Assembly: GCA_024637295.1 (NCBI GenBank)
Contig: JAGXFL010000011.1
Span: 1 to 64,000 of the forward strand
DNA length: 64,000 bases
Direction of reading: 5' to 3'
Source of the DNA: Sulfuricurvum sp.
GTDB lineage: Bacteria > Campylobacterota > Campylobacteria > Campylobacterales > Sulfurimonadaceae
A program made the translations under genes and the position numbers. This document shows positions 1-8,223 of the stretch, piece by piece (within the stretch, counting starts at the first letter, position 1; the number at the start of each line of letters is the position of its first letter). Below the pieces are notes generated by a model that searched no databases, was not told the DNA's origin, and saw nothing but the letters and a program-made list of their open reading frames with translations.

Positions 1-4
1 GAGT

Positions 5-122
5 GCTCAGGTGGCTATAGAGAGGGGGAAACGCCCGGTCCCATTCCGAACCCGGAAGCTAAGACCCTCTTCGCTCATAATACTGCATCTTTCAGGTGTG
101 GAAACGTAGGTCGCCGCCTGGC
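5..122 (+). rRNA. rrf: 5S ribosomal RNA
   Basis: The sequence has the conserved 5S core, with CCCATTCCGAACCCGGAAG in the loop B/helix III region and TGGAAACGTAGGTCGCCGCC near the 3' end. Bases 8-15 (CAGGTGGC) pair with 113-120 (GCCGCCTG) to form helix I, which fixes the ends to within a few bases. It should be the last gene of an rRNA operon lying mostly to the left of the window. No clear terminator hairpin follows, only AT-rich sequence. Confidence 0.93.
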
Positions 123-180
123 CTCAGATTTACAACCCCCTCAATTCACAATAATCCCTCTTATTTTATAAATCACTAAC

Positions 181-209
181 TTGACTCTTTTTTATTATAT
201 AGCTACAAT
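181..209 (+). promoter_or_regulatory. Sigma-70 promoter of the helix-hairpin-helix gene
   Basis: TTGACT (181-186) and TACAAT (204-209) are separated by exactly 17 bp. Transcription would start near 216, giving a leader of about 22 nt before the ATG at 238. The TTG of the -35 box is in frame with the gene, so a naive gene call could start there. The promoter fit argues for the downstream ATG. Confidence 0.7.
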
Positions 210-237
210 GACCGTATTAAGATTTAAAAGGTTATTT

Positions 238-480
238 ATGGTTAAATTTTTTCTTGCACTCTTACTTCTTTCATCATTACTTTTTTCTGCTGTCAATGTT
301 AATCGAGCGAACTCGGCTCAACTTCAAACCCTTAATGGCATTGGTCCGACTAAAGCTCAAGAAATTATAAAATACCGTAAATCACATGGTAGTTTTAAAA
401 GTGTGGATGAATTGGTAAATGTAAAAGGAATTGGACCTAAAACACTTCAGAAAATGAAATCACAAGTTGCAATCCGCTAA
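238..480 (+). CDS. ComEA-like helix-hairpin-helix protein
   Basis: This 80-residue protein has an N-terminal signal or anchor segment (residues 1-18). It is followed by a tandem helix-hairpin-helix module (26-75) with NGIG at 33-36 and KGIG at 63-66, the DNA-backbone binding turns of the ComEA family. Such proteins bind double-stranded DNA outside the inner membrane during natural transformation; that role here is inferred from the family. The ATG at 238 is chosen because AAAAGG lies 6 nt upstream and a good promoter ends at 209. Its stop overlaps the end of the convergent pabB by 4 bp. The protein is short because it lacks the extra N-terminal domain of Gram-positive ComEA, as is usual in Proteobacteria. 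Confidence 0.85.
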   Translation: MVKFFLALLLLSSLLFSAVNVNRANSAQLQTLNGIGPTKAQEIIKYRKSHGSFKSVDELVNVKGIGPKTLQKMKSQVAIR

Positions 481-1412
481 GGAATGTAGATTTTATCAAG
501 CATCTCTTGGTATTCGCTTCGGGGATTACTTTCCGCTGTGATACCGCCTCCACTTTTATACACAAGTCCCTCTTTTGTTTGTTCTATGTACCGTATAGCA
601 ACAGCACTGTAAAGATTCTTTCCATCAAAATGGCCAAAAACTCCGCTAAAATATCCTCTTTCATAGCCTTCAATGGATTCAATGAGTTCAACACTCTTTT
701 TTTTCGGTGTACCGCTTATACTGCCTGCCGGTAAGAGGGCTTGAAGGATATTGCCAATATTGTATTTCCAGTCATCATTGAGTTCGCCGCTTATGTGTGA
801 GCTGACTTGATGCAGTCTTTTATTACCCGTTTCTATGGTTGTTAGGTATCGAAACTCTTCAACTTTGATATCGGTACTGACGATCCCTAAGTCATTGCGC
901 AGCAAGTCGACTATCATCGTATGTTCTGCCAACTCTTTTGGGTCGTTTAATATGATCTCTGCTGCATTTGGGACATCGGCATCGATGGTTCCTTTCATCG
1001 GATAGGTATGTATTCGATTGCCTTCAATGGTGACAAAGGGTTCTGGCGAGAAACAGACAAATTCTTGACCTATGCGTAATTTATAGGGAGCATTTGCCAT
1101 GGTGTAAATTTCACGCAATGTGTAGGGTGAAATGATAGGTGTTGGCTGTGTTAGATTTAGCAAATAGGTATTACCTGCGCGTATGTGCTGTTGAACCTGG
1201 TTGAATTTTTTTGCATAGTCTGCAAAGTCAATTGGATTTGATTTTGGAGTATGGGGAATATTTTGAGGATTTGGCTTGTCATTGAATGAAAATTCAATAT
1301 CTTGATTGTTGAGTTCATCAAGAGGATGACAATGAAACTTTTCACCCTTGAAATCGCTGTAAAAGAAGACAGGAATGCCTTGGGACACCAGTTGGCTGAG
1401 TTGAGCGTACAT
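477..1412 (-). CDS. pabB: Aminodeoxychorismate synthase component I
   Basis: It belongs to the chorismate-binding enzyme family, which converts chorismate and ammonia to 4-amino-4-deoxychorismate on the way to folate. Residues 138-142 read PMKGT. The Lys at 140 is the PabB signature (TrpE and MenF have Ala there), so PabB is preferred over anthranilate synthase. The motifs IVDLLRNDLG (about 167-176) and LPAGSISGTPKKK (227-239) are also present. At 311 residues it lacks most of the N-terminal lobe of longer PabB proteins. It is the last gene of bioD-pyrB-pabB; its ATG overlaps the pyrB stop by one base (TAATG), suggesting translational coupling. The amidotransferase subunit is not in the window. 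Confidence 0.9.
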   Translation of the reverse strand: MYAQLSQLVSQGIPVFFYSDFKGEKFHCHPLDELNNQDIEFSFNDKPNPQNIPHTPKSNPIDFADYAKKFNQVQQHIRAGNTYLLNLTQPTPIISPYTLREIYTMANAPYKLRIGQEFVCFSPEPFVTIEGNRIHTYPMKGTIDADVPNAAEIILNDPKELAEHTMIVDLLRNDLGIVSTDIKVEEFRYLTTIETGNKRLHQVSSHISGELNDDWKYNIGNILQALLPAGSISGTPKKKSVELIESIEGYERGYFSGVFGHFDGKNLYSAVAIRYIEQTKEGLVYKSGGGITAESNPRSEYQEMLDKIYIP

Positions 1413-2281
1413 TACGCTATAAGCGCCTTAAGGACAGCCATTCTAATCGAGACACCGTTCTTTACCTGTTCAAGAACTTTGCATCTTGGATCGCCCAGCA
1501 TCGCATCATCAATATCGATGTTGCGGTGGACGGGTCCCGGATGCATGATAATAACATCTCGGTCTTGAATCATTTTTTTCGTGATGCAAAAGTCGCTCGC
1601 GTAGTCTTTGAGAGATCCATAGGTCTGATGGGAATGGCGCTCTGTTTGGGTACGCAAGCTCATGATGGCATCCACATTATCAAGTACATCATGAAGATTA
1701 TGGGTTGTTTTGAGGGTTGTTGTTGGTAAAAAATGAGGTGGTGCTACGAGGGTAATGTCCATTCCAAAACGTGTTAGTAGTTCAATGTTGCTGTTGGCGA
1801 CACGGGAATTTTTAATATCGCCGACAATAGCGATTTTTTTACCACTTATATCACCAAAGTGCTTCTTTAGAGTAAAGAGATCTAAAAGTGCTTGAGTAGG
1901 GTGTGCATGGGCGCCATCTCCTGCATTGATGATAGAGGCATTCGTATGTTGAGCAAGGGTGTGTGGAACACCTGCATGGGCATGGCGTACGATCATTGCA
2001 TGCGGTCCCATTGCATCGAGATTAGCCGCAGTATCAATGAGACTTTCCCCTTTTTGAGTGGAACTTTTTTGAACATCGAGATGGATCACTTCAGCGCCTA
2101 AGCGCTTGGCTGCTATTTCAAAGGAGCTTTTGGTCCGTGTAGAGTTTTCAAAAAAAAGAGTTATAATGATCTTCTCACGCAGTATAGGGGCAAAGCGTCC
2201 ATCACTGAATAAAGCTGCATCTTTTAAGACACTGTTTATCTGATCAACCGTAAAATCATCGGTGCGGATTAGGTGACGCAT
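1412..2281 (-). CDS. pyrB: Aspartate carbamoyltransferase catalytic subunit
   Basis: The enzyme joins carbamoyl phosphate and aspartate to N-carbamoylaspartate in pyrimidine synthesis. The carbamoyl phosphate motif STRT sits at 47-50 within [13 protein letters not shown], and the late motif HPGPVHRN replaces the more usual HPGPINR. The length of 289 residues is normal for the catalytic chain. No regulatory pyrI gene is nearby. Its ATG follows the bioD stop directly, with no spacer, so it is translated from the bioD transcript. Confidence 0.95.
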   Translation of the reverse strand: MRHLIRTDDFTVDQINSVLKDAALFSDGRFAPILREKIIITLFFENSTRTKSSFEIAAKRLGAEVIHLDVQKSSTQKGESLIDTAANLDAMGPHAMIVRHAHAGVPHTLAQHTNASIINAGDGAHAHPTQALLDLFTLKKHFGDISGKKIAIVGDIKNSRVANSNIELLTRFGMDITLVAPPHFLPTTTLKTTHNLHDVLDNVDAIMSLRTQTERHSHQTYGSLKDYASDFCITKKMIQDRDVIIMHPGPVHRNIDIDDAMLGDPRCKVLEQVKNGVSIRMAVLKALIA

Positions 2282-2953
2282 TCATGCTCCTTGCGAGTTT
2301 TCTTGATTTATTTTATCCAATAATGCTTGAGCGAGTGCTGTATTATCATGTCCGATGAGAAAAAGTGAATCAAACTTTTTTTTAAAATAGGGGAGGGAAA
2401 CTTGCGTAAAAGTCTCATCTTCAGCGCGGCAATTTAATGCCCATAGAGGAGAAATATGTCCATTTTCAAGGGCAGATAGGCTAAGTAGCGTATCGTTGAT
2501 GCAACCGAGCTTACAATGGGTTACTAAAAGCGTTGTAGCTTTAAAATGGTGTGCTAAATCAAGCATCATAAGCTCATCATCGATAGGCACCATAGGCCCG
2601 CCCGCCCCTTCTATGAGGACAATATCACAGAGCGATTCGATTTTTTCCAATGCACGGTCAAATTGTGCCAAGTCTATTTTTTTCCCTTTATTAGCGACAT
2701 AGGGAGCTGCCGGAAGTGGTAATGAAAGGGAGACAATATCTTGTATACGCAAGAGTTGAAATTCAGGGTTTAGGCTTTGTGCACGTTTTAAAAGCAAACT
2801 GCCATCTGCTGGAAGACCATTCACTCCAGTCTCAATTGGCTTGTATACACCCACACGAAATCCCATCTTTGTATACGCTTCCATCAGCTTGACGGTTGTA
2901 TAGGTTTTACCCACATTGGTATTCGTAGCGGTGATAAAAATTCGTTTAGACAA
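2282..2953 (-). CDS. bioD: Dethiobiotin synthetase
   Basis: The enzyme carries out ATP-dependent closure of the ureido ring in biotin synthesis, giving dethiobiotin from diaminopelargonate and CO2. The P-loop NTNVGKTY is at 11-18, and the EGAGGPMVPI segment around 116 is typical of BioD. It is 223 residues long. The start is a TTG preceded by AAAGGG; no in-frame ATG is close. It is first in a three-gene operon with pyrB and pabB, and no other biotin gene is nearby. Confidence 0.92.
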   Translation of the reverse strand: MSKRIFITATNTNVGKTYTTVKLMEAYTKMGFRVGVYKPIETGVNGLPADGSLLLKRAQSLNPEFQLLRIQDIVSLSLPLPAAPYVANKGKKIDLAQFDRALEKIESLCDIVLIEGAGGPMVPIDDELMMLDLAHHFKATTLLVTHCKLGCINDTLLSLSALENGHISPLWALNCRAEDETFTQVSLPYFKKKFDSLFLIGHDNTALAQALLDKINQENSQGA

Positions 2954-2976
2954 GGGTTCGCCCTTTTGGCTATAAT
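2947..2976 (+). promoter_or_regulatory. Promoter of the sulfhydrylase gene
   Basis: TAGACA (2947-2952) and TATAAT (2971-2976) are spaced by 18 bp, a good sigma-70 match, with a predicted start near 2983. The -35 box overlaps the start of the divergent bioD gene. A small hairpin, AAGGG-TTCG-CCCTT (2952-2965), lies in the spacer. Confidence 0.6.
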
Positions 2977-3033
2977 TAGCGCAATTTTAATACATGTTTC
3001 GTAAAGATAAGGCAATGTCCAAAAGGAATAGTG

Positions 3034-4266
3034 ATGCGTTTTGAAGAGTTTAGCACAAAATTTGTTCAGCAAGTCGGCAAAAAAGAGGGAGCTATTAGTC
3101 CGGTAATGATCAATTCGGCATCGTTTGGTTATGGTGACAGTGAGACGGGTGAGGGAATTTTTGATGGTTCGATTAAAAAGCCGCTTTATTCACGTGTAGG
3201 AAATCCTACTTCTGGACAACTGGAACAAATCTTAGCCCAAATGGATGGCGGTATTGGAGCTGTTGCTGCATCATCGGGTATGGGCGCTACAGCAATGGCA
3301 ACATTGAGTTTGCTTAAATCGGGCGATGAGATCATCAGCGTGGGGGGACTCTTTGGTGGGACATATTCGTACTTTTCCGAAACGTTGACGCGATTTGGGA
3401 TCAGTACCCGTTTTTTTGATGTGGATGAATTGGAAAATATCGAAGCGGCTATTAACGATAAAACGAAAATAATCTTTTTAGAGAGTGTCGGCAATCCGAA
3501 TATGCGTCTTCCTGACATCAAAGCGATAGCGGATATTGCGAATGGACATGGTGTTGTGTTGATGGTGGATAACACGATTACTCCGTTGAGTATTGTCCCT
3601 ATTGCTTTGGGTGCGGATATTGTTGTTTATTCGACGACGAAGATCATCACAGGCAATGCATCATCACTGGGCGGAGCGGTCGTTTTTCGAGCGATCAATG
3701 AAGGCGATGATAAATTTAAGGGTGAGCGTTACGCGGAAGTTCACCCGTTTATCAAAAAAATGGGTTCTATGGCACTTATCGGTAATGCTAAAAAGAGAGC
3801 ACTGCGCGATTTCGGGATGTCTGCCAATGGTTTTGGGAGTTATTTGACGCTCCTTGGGCTGGAAACACTTCCTTTAAGAATGGATCGTATTGTAGACAGT
3901 GTTGAAAAAGTAGCATTTGCACTGAGTTCAGCCGGATTTACGATTAATCATCCATGTCTGAGCAGACATCCGCATCATGAGCGTTACTTAAGCCAATTTT
4001 CTCAAGGGTGCGGTACGTTGCTCACCATTGATATGGGAAGCAAAGAGGCGGCATTTGCATTTTTGAACGCATCGAAACTTATTACGATCACGGCTAATAT
4101 TGGGGACAGCCGAACGTTGGGTCTGCATATGGCTTCAACGATTTATCGCGATTTTGATGAGCCGACACGTCAATTTTTAGGGATAACACCAGGACTTATC
4201 CGTATCTCGATCGGATTGGAAAATCCAGATCATATTATCCAGGATTTTATCGCCGCACGGGGGTGA
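3034..4266 (+). CDS. O-acetylhomoserine sulfhydrylase / methionine gamma-lyase family PLP enzyme
   Basis: This is a Cys/Met-metabolism PLP enzyme of the trans-sulfuration family, 410 residues. YSRVGNP (52-58) is the phosphate-binding segment contributed across the dimer, SSGMGA (80-85) binds the cofactor, and Lys203 in STTK is the Schiff-base lysine. The likely reaction is sulfide plus O-acetylhomoserine to homocysteine, but a gamma-lyase cannot be excluded from sequence alone. ATG 3034 is preferred to the GTG at 3031 because AAAAGGA lies at 3021-3027. It stands alone with its own promoter. Sulfide assimilation would suit a sulfur-rich habitat, which is an inference. Confidence 0.85.
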   Translation: MRFEEFSTKFVQQVGKKEGAISPVMINSASFGYGDSETGEGIFDGSIKKPLYSRVGNPTSGQLEQILAQMDGGIGAVAASSGMGATAMATLSLLKSGDEIISVGGLFGGTYSYFSETLTRFGISTRFFDVDELENIEAAINDKTKIIFLESVGNPNMRLPDIKAIADIANGHGVVLMVDNTITPLSIVPIALGADIVVYSTTKIITGNASSLGGAVVFRAINEGDDKFKGERYAEVHPFIKKMGSMALIGNAKKRALRDFGMSANGFGSYLTLLGLETLPLRMDRIVDSVEKVAFALSSAGFTINHPCLSRHPHHERYLSQFSQGCGTLLTIDMGSKEAAFAFLNASKLITITANIGDSRTLGLHMASTIYRDFDEPTRQFLGITPGLIRISIGLENPDHIIQDFIAARG

Positions 4267-4283
4267 TAAACCCTTACTTTTAC

Positions 4284-4289
4284 TATAAT
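4284..4289 (+). promoter_or_regulatory. Putative -10 box of clpS-clpA-aat
   Basis: A perfect TATAAT lies 71 bp upstream of clpS in an AT-rich gap. No convincing -35 box is visible, which is common for vegetative promoters in this phylum. Confidence 0.45.
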
Positions 4290-4359
4290 TTTCTCATTTA
4301 AGCCAAAAAACACGAAACCCTTGTTACATTATTCCTTTTAAATCGGACGGGAATTATTT

Positions 4360-4659
4360 TTGAGTACAAAGATCACACATCAAACCGAAGGTTCTCTGAG
4401 TCTAAGTGAGCCAAAGCAATATCATGTTTATCTATTAAATGACGATTATACATCAATGGATTTTGTCATCGATATTTTGATACGGATTTTTCATAAAAGC
4501 TATGTTGATGCTCAGCGTATTATGATGCAGGTGCATCAGAAAGATCGCGGTTTATGTGGAACCTATTCGTATGAAATCGCAGAGACAAAAGTACATCAGG
4601 TAAGTTCGCTTGCTCGAGAGAGTGGATTCCCGCTTAAAGCGGTTATGGAGGAAGCATAA
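4360..4659 (+). CDS. clpS: ATP-dependent Clp protease adaptor ClpS
   Basis: ClpS binds N-degron proteins (N-terminal Phe, Leu, Tyr or Trp) and delivers them to ClpA. YHVYLLNDDYTSMDFV contains the N-end-rule pocket signature LLNDDYT.M-F, and the C-terminal VHQKDRGLCG...YEIAETK part is also typical. It is 99 residues long. The start is TTG; no ATG precedes the conserved core and a weak GGACGGGAA lies upstream. The clpA ATG follows the stop codon with no gap, so the two are co-translated. Confidence 0.93.
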   Translation: MSTKITHQTEGSLSLSEPKQYHVYLLNDDYTSMDFVIDILIRIFHKSYVDAQRIMMQVHQKDRGLCGTYSYEIAETKVHQVSSLARESGFPLKAVMEEA

Positions 4660-6837
4660 ATGATTAGTACGGAACTCAATGTGATTTTTCAAAAGGCAGT
4701 CGCATTCGCACGTCATCAACGCCATGAGTATTTAACAATTGAACATGTTATGCTTGCGCTTTTGAATACGACGGAGGGTTCAAGTATTATCGAATCGTGC
4801 GGAGGAGACGTTCAACTCATCCGAGAATCATTGGGACAGTATTTGATGCAAACCATTGAGCCTTTGCCGGATGACGTCACCCAAGAACCTTTTGAAACCG
4901 TAGCGTTAGCTCGGATGATCGATGAGATGATGCGTCATGTCAGCAGTGCACAAAAACAGCATGCCGATATCGGTGATTTTATAGCAGCCATTTATGAAGA
5001 ACATCACACCTATGCGTGCCTTTTACTCCAAGAATATGGGATTACAAGAGTCGATTTACTTGAAGCGATTTCGCATCGAGATATAGAGACACCGCAAGCT
5101 CCTACTCAAAACGAGGGGGCATTGGAACAGTATGCCATTAATCTTATCGAACAGGTTAAAAAAGGAAAAATTGATCCGGTAATCGGACGTTCCAATGAGA
5201 TTGAACGTGCAATTCAGACATTGTGCCGTAGAAAGAAGAACAATCCGTTGTTGATCGGTGAGCCGGGTGTGGGTAAAACGGCAATCGCGGAAGGGTTGGC
5301 ATTGCGTATCGTTTCAGGAGATGTTCCGAAGTTATTGGAAAATGCAGAATTGTTTGCACTAGACTTGGGTGCGATGTTGGCGGGTACTAAATATCGAGGT
5401 GATTTTGAAAAACGGCTCAAATCGGTCATGGATGAAGTAGAAAATCATCCCAATGCGATTTTATTTATCGATGAGATTCACACCATCGTGGGTGCAGGTG
5501 CAGTAGGGGGTGGGAGTATGGATGCCTCCAATCAGCTTAAGCCGGCTCTTGCATCGGGGGCTCTAAAATGTATGGGCGCTACGACCCATGCGGAATATCG
5601 AACAGTATTTGAGAAGGACAGGGCGCTTAGCCGCCGTTTTGCAAGGATCGAAGTCAATGAGCCATCTCTTGAAGACAGCTTCTTGATCCTCAAAGGATTG
5701 CGTGCGCGGTATGAAAAACATCATGGTGTGAAATATACGGATAAAACGCTTCGAAGCGCTGTTGAATTATCCAAAAAATTCATTACCGATCGTTTTTTAC
5801 CCGATGTGGCTATTGATCTTATCGATGAAGCGGGAGCATCGTTTCATCTGCAACACCATAAGCGTACAACGGTAACACCGCATGATATAGAGACAGTCAT
5901 CTCTAAGATCACGGGTGTACCGACCTCTAAAATGGGTAAAGACGTGCGTGAACAGCTTTCAGGGCTTGAGGATGAGCTTAAAACGCTTGTCATAGGGCAA
6001 GATAACGCGATTACACAAGTCGTTCGCTCTATCAAGCGTTCGTATGCGGGGATGAGTGCTCCTAATAAACCAATTGCGTCGTTTCTGTTTTCAGGACCTA
6101 CGGGTGTTGGGAAAACAGAACTCGCAAAATCACTCGCAGAGTCTATGGGTATCTATTTTGAACGTTTTGATATGTCCGAATACATGGAAAAACATGCGGT
6201 AAGCCGCCTGATAGGAGCTCCTCCGGGATATGTAGGATTTGAACAGGGGGGATTGCTTAGCGAAGCGGTACGTAAGCACCCTTATATGGTACTTTTACTC
6301 GATGAGATTGAAAAAGCGCATCCTGATTTGGTCAATATATTGTTGCAAGTCATGGACAATGCAACATTGACGGATAATAATGGCTATAAAGCAAATTTTT
6401 CAAACGTTGTTTTGATCATGACCTCCAATGTCGGAGCAACTGAACGTACGGTTATGGGATTCAATGCGGATGCCTCTATCTCGCGAAATGAAGCGCTCAA
6501 GTCATTTTTTACCCCTGAGTTTCGTAATCGTCTGGATGCGGTAGTTGAGTTTGCCTCATTACCATCAGGTATTGTCGAGGGGATTGTGGATAAGTTTATC
6601 CGTGAACTCAATGCGCAGCTCAAACCGAAGAAAGTTATTATAACGCTGAGTGAAAAAGCCAAAGGGTATCTGGCAAAAATCGGGTATGACAAAGCGATGG
6701 GCGCACGACCGCTTGGGCGTGTAATACAAGAAAAAATAAAAGACACTCTAGTAGATGAGATGCTTTTTGGCCGGCTGGTACAAGGTGGTACAGTAGCGAT
6801 TGATTTTGATGAAAATCTTGTGTTTGAGTATTGCTAA
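4660..6837 (+). CDS. clpA: ATP-dependent Clp protease ATP-binding subunit ClpA
   Basis: This Hsp100 unfoldase feeds substrates to ClpP. It has an N-terminal Clp repeat domain (1-145), a first AAA module with Walker A GEPGVGKT (200-207) and Walker B ILFIDE (267-272), and a second AAA module with Walker A GPTGVGKT (479-486). The middle domain is short, which separates ClpA from ClpB. The ClpP-docking tripeptide, usually IGL or IGF, appears as MGF in the loop before the FTPEFRNRLD sensor region. It is 725 residues long. The gene sits between clpS and aat, so the operon encodes tagging, recognition and unfolding for the N-degron pathway. Confidence 0.96.
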   Translation: MISTELNVIFQKAVAFARHQRHEYLTIEHVMLALLNTTEGSSIIESCGGDVQLIRESLGQYLMQTIEPLPDDVTQEPFETVALARMIDEMMRHVSSAQKQHADIGDFIAAIYEEHHTYACLLLQEYGITRVDLLEAISHRDIETPQAPTQNEGALEQYAINLIEQVKKGKIDPVIGRSNEIERAIQTLCRRKKNNPLLIGEPGVGKTAIAEGLALRIVSGDVPKLLENAELFALDLGAMLAGTKYRGDFEKRLKSVMDEVENHPNAILFIDEIHTIVGAGAVGGGSMDASNQLKPALASGALKCMGATTHAEYRTVFEKDRALSRRFARIEVNEPSLEDSFLILKGLRARYEKHHGVKYTDKTLRSAVELSKKFITDRFLPDVAIDLIDEAGASFHLQHHKRTTVTPHDIETVISKITGVPTSKMGKDVREQLSGLEDELKTLVIGQDNAITQVVRSIKRSYAGMSAPNKPIASFLFSGPTGVGKTELAKSLAESMGIYFERFDMSEYMEKHAVSRLIGAPPGYVGFEQGGLLSEAVRKHPYMVLLLDEIEKAHPDLVNILLQVMDNATLTDNNGYKANFSNVVLIMTSNVGATERTVMGFNADASISRNEALKSFFTPEFRNRLDAVVEFASLPSGIVEGIVDKFIRELNAQLKPKKVIITLSEKAKGYLAKIGYDKAMGARPLGRVIQEKIKDTLVDEMLFGRLVQGGTVAIDFDENLVFEYC

Positions 6838-6846
6838 TTTCACAGT

Positions 6847-7515
6847 ATGATCCCAAAGCTTACGTACAATCTTTCTTTCCCTGACCCTAGAAATGCCTCA
6901 AGCGAGGGGATTGTCGCTTTTGGAGGCGATCTCAACGCTTCACGTGTCATGATGGCGTATCGTATGGGTATTTTTCCGTGGTACGGCATTAATGATCCGA
7001 TACTTTGGTGGTCACCTGATCCTCGTTTGATATTAGAGTTTGATGAGTTTAAACTTCATAAATCGTTACGTAAAAAAATTCCCCACTTTGAGATTCGTTT
7101 TGATACAGCCTTTGGAGAGGTCATCCGTGAATGCGGTGCGATGAATCGACGCGGACAAAAGGGGAGCTGGATTGTTCCTGATATGATTGAAGCGTATGAA
7201 ATATTACACGGTATGGGGTATGCACACAGTGTTGAGGCGTATCAAGAGGGCATTTTGGTGGGAGGACTTTACGGAGTGAGTGTAGGACGGGTCTTTTGCG
7301 GTGAATCGATGTTTGCCAAGGTCTCCGATGCCTCCAAAGTTGCGCTTGCTGTTTTGATAGAGCGTTTGAGAGAGTGGGGATACGATTTTATCGATTGTCA
7401 GGTTCCCACAGAACATTTGAAAAGTTTGGGGGCAAAAGAGGTTTCAAGGGATTACTTTTTGGATAGGTTGATTGTGGCGCAAGAGGGAAACTTGTTAGAT
7501 AGCGCGTGGTATTAA
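6847..7515 (+). CDS. aat: Leucyl/phenylalanyl-tRNA--protein transferase
   Basis: The enzyme adds Leu or Phe from aminoacyl-tRNA to proteins with N-terminal Lys or Arg, making them ClpS substrates. FPWYGINDPILWWSPDPR (about 39-56) is the family hallmark. GSWIVPDMIEAYEILH and the EGILVGGLYG...FCGESMF blocks follow in the usual order. It is 222 residues long and starts 9 bp after the clpA stop, clearly in the same transcript. It completes the clpS-clpA-aat set. Confidence 0.96.
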   Translation: MIPKLTYNLSFPDPRNASSEGIVAFGGDLNASRVMMAYRMGIFPWYGINDPILWWSPDPRLILEFDEFKLHKSLRKKIPHFEIRFDTAFGEVIRECGAMNRRGQKGSWIVPDMIEAYEILHGMGYAHSVEAYQEGILVGGLYGVSVGRVFCGESMFAKVSDASKVALAVLIERLREWGYDFIDCQVPTEHLKSLGAKEVSRDYFLDRLIVAQEGNLLDSAWY

Positions 7516-7517
7516 AG

Positions 7518-7571
7518 TTGTCAATATATTGACAATCTGATACAGCTTTCGCTATAATGACAATATATTGA
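7518..7571 (+). promoter_or_regulatory. Promoter with two operator palindromes for yefM-yoeB
   Basis: A consensus promoter TTGACA (7529-7534), 18-bp spacer, TATAAT (7553-7558) precedes yefM. A perfect 18-bp palindrome, TTGTCAATATATTGACAA (7518-7535), overlaps the -35 box. A second copy, ATGACAATATATTGACAA (7557-7574), lies just downstream of the -10 box; its right half is identical and its left arm is imperfect. The pair is well placed for autorepression by a YefM-YoeB complex, as known for this family. AAAGGAG at 7574-7580 is the ribosome site. Confidence 0.75.
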
Positions 7572-7586
7572 CAAAAGGAGTTTGCT

Positions 7587-7838
7587 ATGCAAGCCGTCTT
7601 TTATTCTCAAGCTAGAAACAATCTTAGATCGATCATCGACAATGTTTGTGATGATTTTGATGAATACATCATCACAACCAAGGATAATAAATCTGCGGTT
7701 TTGATTTCGTACGATGAGTACAGTGCAATGAAAGAAACCATGTACCTCCTATCCTCTAAAACCAATCGAGACAGACTTGGTGAGGCAATGGAGCAAATCG
7801 AAAATTTAAAGTTCACCAAACGAGAACTTGATATATGA
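7587..7838 (+). CDS. yefM: YefM-type antitoxin (Phd/YefM family)
   Basis: This 83-residue protein has the Phd/YefM fold. The N-terminal DNA-binding part (MQAVFYSQARNNLRSIID) is followed by VLISYDEYSAMKETMYLL, the classic YefM signature, and an acidic/aromatic C-terminal tail (about 55-83) that would wrap the toxin. It is expected to neutralise the downstream toxin and to bind the palindromes at 7518 and 7557. It starts 6 nt after a strong AAAGGAG, and its end overlaps the toxin start by 4 bp. Confidence 0.93.
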   Translation: MQAVFYSQARNNLRSIIDNVCDDFDEYIITTKDNKSAVLISYDEYSAMKETMYLLSSKTNRDRLGEAMEQIENLKFTKRELDI

Positions 7839-8095
7839 TAGTCGGTTTTGCCGATAGGGGATGGGAAGATTATCAACATTGGGTGCACAATGATAAAAAA
7901 ATCGTAAAGCGTATCAATACATTGCTCGAAGATATAAAAAGAAATCCAGATGATAGCGGTGGACTTGGCAAGCCTGAACGGTTAAAAGAAAATTATCAAG
8001 GATATTTTTCTCGTAGGATTACAGCGGAACATCGGCTTGTGTATAAAATCATAGAAGATTTGATTGTGGTTGCTCAGTGCAGGTATCATTATTGA
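7835..8095 (+). CDS. yoeB: YoeB-type mRNA interferase toxin
   Basis: This 86-residue protein is a RelE-superfamily toxin that cuts mRNA at the ribosomal A site. The match to YoeB is close: GKPERLKENYQGYFSRRI, EHRLVYKI and the C-terminal CRYHY. The residues equivalent to the E. coli catalytic Glu46, Arg65, His83 and Tyr84 are present as Glu48, Arg67, His85 and Tyr86, so the toxin looks intact. ATGA overlap with yefM indicates coupling. Confidence 0.94.
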   Translation: MIVGFADRGWEDYQHWVHNDKKIVKRINTLLEDIKRNPDDSGGLGKPERLKENYQGYFSRRITAEHRLVYKIIEDLIVVAQCRYHY

Positions 8096-8223
8096 GAAAA
8101 TTTTAGCATTTAACGAAAAATTGTTCTTTTATTTTGATTTTTTTCCACAAAATTAAATAAATATTACATCTATGTCACATAATTTAGATAGAATTACGCC
8201 TAATTTTTAAAAAAAGGTAAAAA

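Noticed and set aside
507-734. Open frame on the plus strand antisense to pabB
   Set aside because: It lies wholly inside a well-supported gene, has no ribosome site and gives no recognisable protein.
2952-2965. AAGGG-TTCG-CCCTT hairpin as a terminator
   Set aside because: It sits at the start of bioD in a promoter spacer, not after a gene end.
4660-6837. ClpB as an alternative for the AAA protein
   Set aside because: The middle coiled-coil insertion is missing and clpS and aat flank it, so ClpA is the better call.
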